Shown piece after piece: positions 25,231 to 31,368 of a stretch of DNA of 38,925 nucleotides. The position numbers and the translations under genes were made by a program. The DNA lies in assembly GCF_001509795.1 (NCBI RefSeq), contig NZ_LLZN01000080.1, forward strand, positions 1 through 38,925. Reading direction: 5' to 3'. This DNA is from Streptomyces sp. NRRL WC-3605 (GTDB taxonomy: Bacteria > Actinomycetota > Actinomycetes > Streptomycetales > Streptomycetaceae). The number at the start of each line of letters is the position of its first letter. Position 1 is the first letter of the stretch. The notes under the pieces were generated by a model that was not told the origin of the DNA, ran no database searches, and worked only from the letters and a program-made list of their open reading frames with translations.

Positions 25231-25240
25231 CCCCCTCGTC
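25209..25240. repeat. 14-bp direct repeat over the DUF1963-like start region
   Basis: GCATCCCCCTCGTC occurs at 25209-25222 and 25227-25240, 18 bases apart. On the minus strand each copy carries an ATG after a G-rich stretch, giving two start codons with nearly the same upstream context in one frame. Confidence 0.8.
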
Positions 25241-25322
25241 CTGCATGTGCGGCTCGTCTTGCGTTCGACCGCCCACCCAGCCTATGAATGCGGGTGTCGG
25301 CGGTGATCTCGGGGGGGTCGGT

Positions 25323-25736
25323 ATGGATGAAGAGGCGTGTCTGCGCCGCTACGGGCTCCGTCCCGCCGGTGCGGACCTCGACGAGGTCCGTGTGCTCCTC
25401 GGGGAGCACGCGGCGCGTGAGCGACGGGCTCAGGGCGAGGGCGACACGATCCTGATGAGGCTCTGCTGCGTCCAGCTCTTCAACAGCGGCGCCCTCGACG
25501 ACGTGCTCCTCATCTGGGACGCGAAGCGGTCCAGCTTCGACGCGGCGTGCTCGATCGACGTCGAGGTGCTGCTCGGGCACGGGCTCGACGCGACGAAGGC
25601 CCACCTCTCGGCCCACCCGACGCCCTCTGCCGCGGCGGCACTGCACCGACTGCGCGAGCTCGAGACCGCCGGAGTGTTCGAGGACTTCTCCGTGGAGGAG
25701 TTCTCCGCCTCCTGCGACGAGTACTACGCCGGCTGA
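25323..25736 (+). CDS. Immunity-like protein of unknown family
   Basis: A 137-aa soluble protein, mostly helical. Landmarks are LRRYGLRPAGADLDEVRVLL, then ILMRLCCVQLFNSGALDDVL, then LIWDAKRSSFDAACSIDVEV, and the acidic C-terminus EDFSVEEFSASCDEYYAG. The QLF-x(2)-G-x(2)-DD-x-LLIWDAK pattern and the terminal YYxG recall a small conserved bacterial protein found from Bacillus to Streptomyces with no assigned function; its size, acidity and neighbours are like immunity proteins. The ATG at 25323 follows a G-rich stretch. It is divergent from the DUF1963-like gene. Confidence 0.65.
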   Translation: MDEEACLRRYGLRPAGADLDEVRVLLGEHAARERRAQGEGDTILMRLCCVQLFNSGALDDVLLIWDAKRSSFDAACSIDVEVLLGHGLDATKAHLSAHPTPSAAAALHRLRELETAGVFEDFSVEEFSASCDEYYAG

Positions 25737-25885
25737 CGCACCCGTAGCGCCGCTCGGTCGCCCGCCGGGTAGCGGAAGCAAAGCCCCGTCGGCCTCTCCA
25801 GCCCTCGCGGGCCGCGTCCACCGCGGGTGTCCCCTGCGACGTGCGCCCCGCTGACAGATCCTCCGCAGGTGAACGGCACACCGGG

Positions 25886-26089
25886 CACCCCCGCTGGTAC
25901 GGCTTCCGCGACTCGGTCGACGTCACCACCGGACGGGTCAGCGACTTCGTCCTCGCGCTCGACCAGGGCATGGTCATCGCCGCGCTGGCCCAGCGGCTGC
26001 GCCCCGGCCTGCTCCAGACGCCGTTCCGCACGGGCGGGTTCGCGAGCCGGGTGCGGCCCCTGCTGCGCAAGGAGCGGTTCTCGGTCTGA
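25886..26089 (+). pseudogene. Remnant of a glucoamylase-like (glycoamylase domain) protein
   Basis: About 67 codons encode YGFRDSVDVTTGRVSDFVLA, then LDQGMVIAALAQRLRPGLLQ, ending LLRKERFSV and a stop. This resembles the C-terminal end of bacterial glycoamylase-domain proteins (GFxDAxN...VSxxxLAIDQGxI). The frame can be opened at an ATG-less position as early as 25841, but the residues before 25886 are not like the family, and the full protein would need several hundred more codons. I read it as a decayed 3' fragment, possibly left by a deletion or rearrangement. The stretch 25737-25885 before it holds nothing recognisable. Confidence 0.55.
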
Positions 26090-26146
26090 GCGGCCGCGCC
26101 CGCTTCCGTATGATCGCCCGCAGCACCTGATCGGAAGGAACGGCCC

Positions 26147-26539
26147 GTGGGCGACCCTGCTGGAGCGACCGGCCCGGAGGAGGAGCCGCTCGCACGGCTC
26201 CTCTGCGACGTCACGGCCCTCACTGACGCGCCCGCGTCGGCCGGGGTCCTCTGGAAACTCACCGAGCCGGGGCGGCAGCTGGACGCCAACGTGGTCCATC
26301 TGCCGCCGGGCCGGCGGGTCGACACCCACGTCGAACCCGACCTGGACGTCCTGCTCCTCGTCGTCACCGGCGACGGAACCGTCACCGGCCCGGACGGCGA
26401 CGCGCACCTGTCCTCGGGCGCCCTGCTGTGGCTCCCCCGCGGCAGCTGCCGCGCCCTGGCCGCGGGGGAGCAGGGCCTGTCCTACGTGACCGTCCACCGC
26501 CGCCGTCCCGGCATGACCATCCGCTCCCGCGCGACCTGA
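26147..26539 (+). CDS. Cupin-domain protein
   Basis: A 130-aa protein with a single small beta-barrel. Landmarks are ANVVHLPPGRRVDTHVEPDL, the strand DVLLLVVTGDGTV, then the turn LSSGALLWLPRGSCRALAAG. The first cupin motif is reduced: one His (THVEPDLD) and acidic residues remain, and the second motif lacks a clear His, so metal binding is doubtful. GGAAGGAA lies seven bases before the GTG at 26147. Similar stand-alone Streptomyces cupins are of unknown function. Confidence 0.78.
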   Translation: MGDPAGATGPEEEPLARLLCDVTALTDAPASAGVLWKLTEPGRQLDANVVHLPPGRRVDTHVEPDLDVLLLVVTGDGTVTGPDGDAHLSSGALLWLPRGSCRALAAGEQGLSYVTVHRRRPGMTIRSRAT

Positions 26540-26560
26540 CCCGGTGAACTCCTCGGCCGG

Positions 26561-27613
26561 TCAGGCCGTAGGGTCCAGGAGGATCTTGCGGACGCCGTCC
26601 GAGCGGTCGGCGAACAGGGTGTAGGCCGCCGGGCCCTCCGAGAGGGGGAAGCGGTGGGAGATCACCGCTTCGGGGGTGATGCGGCCGCTTTGGGCGAGGG
26701 CGATCAGAGGCGGCAGTTCGTAGTGGATCGAGCAGAGCCCGATGTGGAACTCGAGCTCCTTGATCTGCGCGAGCCCCATGTGGAACGGGAACGCCTTGCT
26801 GTGGCTGACCCCGATCACACTGACCCGGCCCGCCGGGCGCACCGCCTTGAGGGCCAGCTCGATGGTGGCGTCCGAGCCCACGGCCTCCACCACGACGTCC
26901 GGTCCCCGGCCGCCGGTCAGCTCGCGGACGGCGGCCTTCGGGTCGTCGCCCTCCACCTGCTCGACGCCGAAGGAGGCCGCGAACGCGCGGCGTTCCGGCA
27001 CGAGGTCCGCTCCGAGCACCCGCGCCGCTCCCATGGCGAATGCGGACTGCGCGGCCATCAGGCCGACCGGTCCCAGGCCCACGACCAGCACGGTCTCGCC
27101 CGGCTGGATACGGGCACGGCGACAGCCGTACCAGGCGGTCGGGGCGTTGTCCGTGAGGACCACGGCGGCCTCGTCGGAAATGCCCTCGGGCAGGCGCACC
27201 AGGTTGATGTCGGCGTGCGGGACCCGCAGGAACTGGGCCTGGCTGCCGGGGAGCAGCGGGCTCACGCCGTAGCACAGCTCCAGGCTCGACGTCGCGCGTT
27301 CGCAGCGGGCCGTGAAGCCGGCCGCGCAGGTCCGGCACCGGGTGCAGCCGACCGAGGCGGGCACCAGGACCCGGTCGCCGGGCCGGAAGCCGGTGACCTG
27401 GTTCCCGGTGTCCGCCACCACGCCGACGCACTCGTGTCCCGGTGTGTAGCCGAGGTCGGGGCTGAACGGCTGCCCCGAGTAGATGTGCAGGTCGCTGCCG
27501 CAGATGCCGGCCGTGGTCACCTCGACGACCGCGTCGGTGGGGTGGGTGACGGCCGGGTCCGGGACATCGCCGAAGCGGATGTCGTGCCGGCCGTGGAAGC
27601 TCAGGGCCTTCAT
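26561..27613 (-). CDS. Zinc-dependent alcohol dehydrogenase (MDR family)
   Basis: A 350-aa medium-chain dehydrogenase. Catalytic zinc ligands are C38 in TAGICGSDLHIYSG and the His-Glu of YTPGHECVGVV. The structural zinc site is CTRCRTCAAGFTARC. The Rossmann motif is VLVVGLGPVGLMAAQ, and D in VLGADLVPERR suggests NAD(H) preference. The length is typical. AAGGGGA precedes the ATG at 27613. It lies 25 bases downstream of another MDR oxidoreductase on the same strand and is probably co-transcribed with it. Substrate unknown; the threonine dehydrogenase-like and formaldehyde dehydrogenase-like groups are closest in feel. Confidence 0.92.
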   Translation of the reverse strand: MKALSFHGRHDIRFGDVPDPAVTHPTDAVVEVTTAGICGSDLHIYSGQPFSPDLGYTPGHECVGVVADTGNQVTGFRPGDRVLVPASVGCTRCRTCAAGFTARCERATSSLELCYGVSPLLPGSQAQFLRVPHADINLVRLPEGISDEAAVVLTDNAPTAWYGCRRARIQPGETVLVVGLGPVGLMAAQSAFAMGAARVLGADLVPERRAFAASFGVEQVEGDDPKAAVRELTGGRGPDVVVEAVGSDATIELALKAVRPAGRVSVIGVSHSKAFPFHMGLAQIKELEFHIGLCSIHYELPPLIALAQSGRITPEAVISHRFPLSEGPAAYTLFADRSDGVRKILLDPTA

Positions 27614-27638
27614 CGTGTTCCCCTTCCCGTCCGCCCGC

Positions 27639-28646
27639 TCAGTCCGCGATCTTCAGGACGAGCTTGCCGTGGTTCTCGCCGCGGAACAGACGCATCAGGG
27701 TGTCGGGGAAGGCCGCCACACCCCCGGTGGCCACGTCCTCCAGGGAGGTGAGCCGCCCCTCGGCCCGCCACGCCGCGAGCCGCGCGACGCCTTCGGCGTA
27801 CCGGTCGGCGTAGTCGAAGACGACCATCCCCGTCATGGTGGCCCGATTGACCAGCAGGGAGAGGTAGTTGGCCGGACCCTTCGGCTCGGTGCTGTTGTAC
27901 TGGGAGACGGCACCGCAGACGATGACCCGGGCGCCGCGCGCCAGCCGGGGCAGGACGGCGTCCAACACGTCGCCGCCGACGTTGTCGAAGTAGACGTCGA
28001 CGCCGTCGGGCGCGTGCGTGCGCAGCGCCTTGCGGATGTCCTCGCCGCGGTAGTCGATCGCGGCGTCGAACCCGAACTCGTCCACCACCAGCCGGCACTT
28101 CTCCTCGCCGCCCGCGATGCCGACGACCCGGCAGCCGAGGGCCTTGGCGACCTGGCCGGCGACGCTGCCGACCGCTCCCGCCGCGCCGGAGACGACCACC
28201 GTCTGGCCCGGTTCGGGCCGCCCGATGTCCACCAGGCCGAAGTAGGCGGTGAGCCCCGACATGCCGAGGGCGCCGAGGTACGTCGGCAGCGGGGCCGCCG
28301 CCGGGTCGACCGTCGTCACCCCGCGCCCGTCCGACACGCAGTACTCCTGGACGCCGAACGACCCCGACACGTGGTCGCCCACGGCGAACCCGGGGTGACG
28401 GGAGGCGATCACCCGGCCGATCGCGCCGGCCCGCATGACCTCGCCGATCTCCACCGGCCGGATGTAGGACCGGCCCGCGTTCATCCAGCCGCGCATCGCC
28501 GGGTCGATCGACAGGTACAGCACCTGGACCAAAAACTCCCCGTCGGCGGGCTCCCCGACCGGCTCCCGGGTGTGCTCCCAGTCGGTGGGCCGGGGCTCGC
28601 CCACGGGACGCGCGGCCAGACGTACCTGGTGATTGGTTGCGGACAT
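27639..28646 (-). CDS. NADP-dependent oxidoreductase (MDR, PTGR/CurA-like)
   Basis: A 335-aa zinc-free medium-chain reductase of the prostaglandin reductase/2-alkenal reductase group. It starts NHQVRLAARPVGEPRPTDWE, has LYLSIDPAMRGWMNAGRSY, then LGMSGLTAYFGLVDIGRPEP, the nucleotide-binding VVVSGAAGAVGSVAGQVAKA, DGVDVYFDNVGGDVLDAVLP and QYNSTEPKGPANY. These enzymes reduce the double bond of alpha,beta-unsaturated aldehydes and ketones with NADPH. The ATG at 28646 is chosen because the fold begins there and GGGAG lies before it. It is divergent from a TetR-controlled MFS exporter, so both sides may answer the same toxic compound. Confidence 0.92.
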   Translation of the reverse strand: MSATNHQVRLAARPVGEPRPTDWEHTREPVGEPADGEFLVQVLYLSIDPAMRGWMNAGRSYIRPVEIGEVMRAGAIGRVIASRHPGFAVGDHVSGSFGVQEYCVSDGRGVTTVDPAAAPLPTYLGALGMSGLTAYFGLVDIGRPEPGQTVVVSGAAGAVGSVAGQVAKALGCRVVGIAGGEEKCRLVVDEFGFDAAIDYRGEDIRKALRTHAPDGVDVYFDNVGGDVLDAVLPRLARGARVIVCGAVSQYNSTEPKGPANYLSLLVNRATMTGMVVFDYADRYAEGVARLAAWRAEGRLTSLEDVATGGVAAFPDTLMRLFRGENHGKLVLKIAD

Positions 28647-28711
28647 GTGCGGCGGCTCCCTGGGGGTCGGCGAAGCGGTACCACGGGGACGGCGGCCCTC
28701 TCGCCGGGACC

Positions 28712-28727
28712 TACCGTCCAGTCGGTA
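28712..28727 (-). promoter_or_regulatory. Palindrome near the start of the MDR operon transcript
   Basis: TACCG and CGGTA are separated by six bases (TACCGTCCAGTCGGTA), a form typical of TetR-type operators. It lies about 66 bases upstream of the minus-strand start at 28646 and just downstream of the promoter predicted at 28737-28765. A repressor bound here would block transcription of both MDR genes. Confidence 0.5.
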
Positions 28728-28736
28728 TGGCCGGTG

Positions 28737-28765
28737 AGCGTACGGGGGCCGGGCGCCCGGAGCAA
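28737..28765 (-). promoter_or_regulatory. Predicted promoter of the MDR oxidoreductase operon
   Basis: Read on the minus strand, TTGCTC (28765-28760) and TACGCT (28742-28737) stand 17 bases apart, fitting -35 and -10 boxes. Transcription would start near 28730, within a few bases of the palindrome at 28712-28727. Confidence 0.5.
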
Positions 28766-28818
28766 GGGAGGGAGGGGGAATGGGGTCCACGTCTCGACGG
28801 CCGGATCCACGGCCGACC

Positions 28819-28862
28819 TTGGTGAATGGCAATTCACCAGATAGGGTGAATGGCCATTCACC
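28819..28862 (+). promoter_or_regulatory. Promoter of the MFS-TetR operon with two 18-bp operators
   Basis: GGTGAATGGCAATTCACC (28821-28838) and GGTGAATGGCCATTCACC (28845-28862) are two copies of one palindrome, the second perfect, set 24 bases apart. A -35 TTGGTG (28819-28824) and a -10 TAGGGT (28842-28847) lie 17 bases apart, so one operator covers the -35 and spacer and the other runs from the -10 through the start site near 28854. This is the layout of repression by two dimers, most likely of the TetR protein at 30412-30996. Confidence 0.8.
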
Positions 28863-28924
28863 CGCCATTCAGCCGACCCCCACCCGCTGCCTCACCAGGC
28901 GCTCCCCACTGGAGTGACGTGCCG

Positions 28925-30415
28925 ATGGACCAGACCGCCGCGATACCCGAGCCGCTCCGCGAGGGCGGCCTCAGGAACCGGCTCACCGTGCCGGTGCTCG
29001 CCTACGGCGGCATCCTCATGGCCGTCATGCAGACGGTGGTCGTCCCCCTGCTGCCCGACCTGCCCGCGCTCACCGGCGCCTCGCCCGGCGCGGTCTCCTG
29101 GATGGTCACGGCCACCCTGCTGTCCGGCGCCGTCCTCACTCCCGTGCTCGGCCGGGCCGGCGACATGTACGGCAAGCGGCGGGTCCTCATGGCGGCCCTC
29201 ACCCTGATGACGCTCGGCTCGGTCCTGTGCGCGCTGTCCTCCGACATCGGCGTCCTGATCGCCGCCCGCACCCTGTCCGGTGCGGCCGCGGCGGTCGTCC
29301 CGCTCTCCATCAGCATCCTGCGCGACGAACTGCCGCCCGAGCGCCGCGGGTCGGCCGTCGCGCTCATGAGCTCCACCGTGGGCATCGGCGCCGCCCTCGG
29401 CCTGCCGCTGGCCGCGCTGATCGTGCAGTACGCGAACTGGCACACCATGTTCTGGGTGACCAGCGCCCTCGGCGTCGCCGGTGTGACGCTGGTCCGGTGG
29501 GCGGTGCGGGAGTCACCGGTCCGGCAGCCGGGCCGCTTCGACGTCGCGGGCGCGCTGGGCCTCGCCGTCGGCCTGGTCTGCCTGCTCCTCGGCGTCTCCC
29601 AGGGCGGTCAGTGGGGCTGGGGGAGCGCCCGGGTGATCGGCCTGTTCGCCGGGGCCGTCGTCGTGCTCGCCCTGTGGTGCGCGCAGCAACTGCGCTCCCG
29701 GGAACCCCTGGTGGACCTGCGGCTGGTGGCCCGGCGGAGGGTCGGCCTGTCCCATGTGGCGGCGCTGCTCGCCGGGTTCGCCTTCTACGCCAACACCCTC
29801 GTGACGGCGCAGCTGGTGCAGGCCCCGAAGGCGACCGGCTACGGACTGGGGCTGTCCATCGTCGCCACCGGCCTGTGCCTGCTGCCCAGCGGCATCGTCA
29901 TGCTGGTGCTGTCGCCCGTCTCCGCCCGGATCTCCGCCGCGCGCGGATCCCGTGTGACGCTCGCCCTCGGCGCCCTGGTCATCGCGGCCGGATACGCCGT
30001 CCGCATCACCGACAGCCGCGACCTGTGGATGATCATCACGGGGGCCACGGTGGTCGCCGTCGGCACCACCCTCGCGTACTCGGCGCTTCCCACGCTCATC
30101 CTGCGCGCCGTCCCCGCCGAGCAGACGGCCTCCGCCAACGGCGTCAACGTCCTGATGCGCACGGTCGGCCAGGCCGGTTCGAGCGCCGCCGTGGCCGCGA
30201 TCCTCGTGCACCACACCCGTCCCGTCGCCGGGGTGCCGGTGCCGACCCTGCACGGGTACCAGCTGGCGTTCGTGATGGCGGGCGTCGTCGCCGTGGTGGC
30301 CGCCGTCGCCGCCTGGTGCATCCCCGCCGAACCGTCCGGCGGCGCCGACGAGGTCCGGAGCGCGGCCGAAGGCGGCACCCGGGGCGCGCGGGACGAGGCG
30401 CTGGAGGGAGCATGA
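28925..30415 (+). CDS. MFS drug exporter, DHA2-like
   Basis: A 496-aa membrane protein with about 14 hydrophobic segments, as in the EmrB/QacA (DHA2) proton-driven multidrug exporters. Motif A lies between helices 2 and 3 (GRAGDMYGKRRVL). Motif C-like glycine/proline patterns follow at GIGAALGLPLAALIV. The last helix ends VVAVVAAVAAWCIP, followed by a hydrophilic tail. The ATG at 28925 is ten bases after GGAG; an in-frame GTG at 28919 is an alternative. The stop overlaps the next gene (ATGA). It is controlled, by inference, by that TetR protein through the operators at 28819-28862. The substrate is unknown. Confidence 0.93.
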   Translation: MDQTAAIPEPLREGGLRNRLTVPVLAYGGILMAVMQTVVVPLLPDLPALTGASPGAVSWMVTATLLSGAVLTPVLGRAGDMYGKRRVLMAALTLMTLGSVLCALSSDIGVLIAARTLSGAAAAVVPLSISILRDELPPERRGSAVALMSSTVGIGAALGLPLAALIVQYANWHTMFWVTSALGVAGVTLVRWAVRESPVRQPGRFDVAGALGLAVGLVCLLLGVSQGGQWGWGSARVIGLFAGAVVVLALWCAQQLRSREPLVDLRLVARRRVGLSHVAALLAGFAFYANTLVTAQLVQAPKATGYGLGLSIVATGLCLLPSGIVMLVLSPVSARISAARGSRVTLALGALVIAAGYAVRITDSRDLWMIITGATVVAVGTTLAYSALPTLILRAVPAEQTASANGVNVLMRTVGQAGSSAAVAAILVHHTRPVAGVPVPTLHGYQLAFVMAGVVAVVAAVAAWCIPAEPSGGADEVRSAAEGGTRGARDEALEGA

Positions 30416-30996
30416 GTGCCGTGAGCACTCCACCCGTCACGCCCACACCGGCCCGCAGGGACGCCGCCGCCACCAAGGCGGCCATCCTCCGGGCAGCCCG
30501 GTATCTGCTGGCCCGGCACGCGCACGCCGACATCACCCTCAAGGCCGTCGCGGACCGCGCGGGCGTCAGCCCGCCGCTGATCCTCAAGTACTTCGGCAAC
30601 AAGGACTCCCTGTTCGCGCAGGTCATGTCCTTCGAGGCCGACGCCGAGGCCCTGCTGGCCGCGCCGCTGGAGCGCCTCGGCGCCCATATGGTCCGGCATG
30701 TGCTGGTCAGTCAGTCCGAGCAGGGCGTCGACCCGCTCCTGCGGATCGTGTTCGCACCGCTGCACGGCCAACAGGGCGACATCCTGCGCGCCAACTTCCG
30801 CCGCCAGGTCACCGAACGCATCACGGCGCGCCTCGACGGCCCCGACGCCGGTCTGCGCGCCGAACTGGCCGTCGCCACGCTCCTCGGTCTCGGCGTCGTG
30901 TACGGCATCGCGCGCGGCACCGACGTGCGCGATGCCGACGTCGACGACCTGGTCGCCCGGTACGCACCGGCCGTGCAGGCACAGCTCACGCCCTGA
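30412..30996 (+). CDS. TetR-family transcriptional repressor
   Basis: A 194-aa regulator. The N-terminal helix-turn-helix spans about 17-62: TKAAILRAARYLLARHAHAD, then ITLKAVADRAGVSPPLILKY and FGNKDSLF, the classical TetR signature. The C-terminal ligand and dimerisation domain (about 70-190) is helical; it contains DPLLRIVFAPLHGQQGDILR and matches the pattern of the TetR_C_17-like proteins of actinobacteria. Its ATG overlaps the exporter stop (ATGA, 30412-30415), so repressor and exporter are made together, and the paired palindromes upstream of the exporter are its probable target. The ligand is presumably a compound handled by the exporter. Nothing is truncated. Confidence 0.93.
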   Translation: MSAVSTPPVTPTPARRDAAATKAAILRAARYLLARHAHADITLKAVADRAGVSPPLILKYFGNKDSLFAQVMSFEADAEALLAAPLERLGAHMVRHVLVSQSEQGVDPLLRIVFAPLHGQQGDILRANFRRQVTERITARLDGPDAGLRAELAVATLLGLGVVYGIARGTDVRDADVDDLVARYAPAVQAQLTP

Positions 30997-31368
30997 AAGT
31001 CCCTGCCGTCCGCACCTCACCGTCACGCAAGAAGTTGCGCGCATTTGCGTTCCCTTGCGTTCCGGGGGCGTAAGTGAACGGCATGCCGCTCCGTGCGCGC
31101 AGGGATGGGTGATGCGCTTGAACGGCTCCCGATGACACGCCTATTGAGGGTCGGCGCCCCTGGATTCCGTTACCCCGGCGCCCTCGGTAGCCTCCGGTGA
31201 GTGATTCTGGTGGAATTTGTGCCGTCGCGACTGTAGACCGGCTCACAGTGCTCTGCAATATTTCGATGAATCAACGCAAAATCCTGCCCCTCACCGTGGG
31301 CCGGTCCTCCCCGAACGAGCCGCCCTCGCCGCCCCCGGCGTGCGAGCCTCCCCAGGAAGTGACCCCGT
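30997..31368. other. Intergenic region of 372 bases before the GH87-like gene
   Basis: No gene is seen. It holds a TTGCG repeat cluster near its start (listed separately) and then an AT-richer section at about 31245-31280 (CAATATTTCGATGAATCAAC) about 100 bases before the start codon. That section is the least GC-rich in the window and is where a promoter would be expected, but no clear -35/-10 pair was identified. AGGAAG lies before the ATG at 31369. Confidence 0.5.
31026..31063 (+). promoter_or_regulatory. Cluster of four TTGCG elements
   Basis: CGCAA (31026-31030) and TTGCG (31035-31039) form an inverted pair around GAAG; two further copies follow within the direct repeat TTGCGTTCC (31045-31053 and 31055-31063). 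Spacing of the three forward copies is exactly ten bases, about one helical turn, as expected for cooperative binding on one DNA face. The cluster lies just after the TetR gene and 300 bases before the GH87-like gene. Confidence 0.5.

Noticed and set aside
23966..25736. The accessory patch considered as part of a mobile element
   Set aside because: No transposase, integrase, terminal inverted repeats, target duplication or tRNA attachment site was found.
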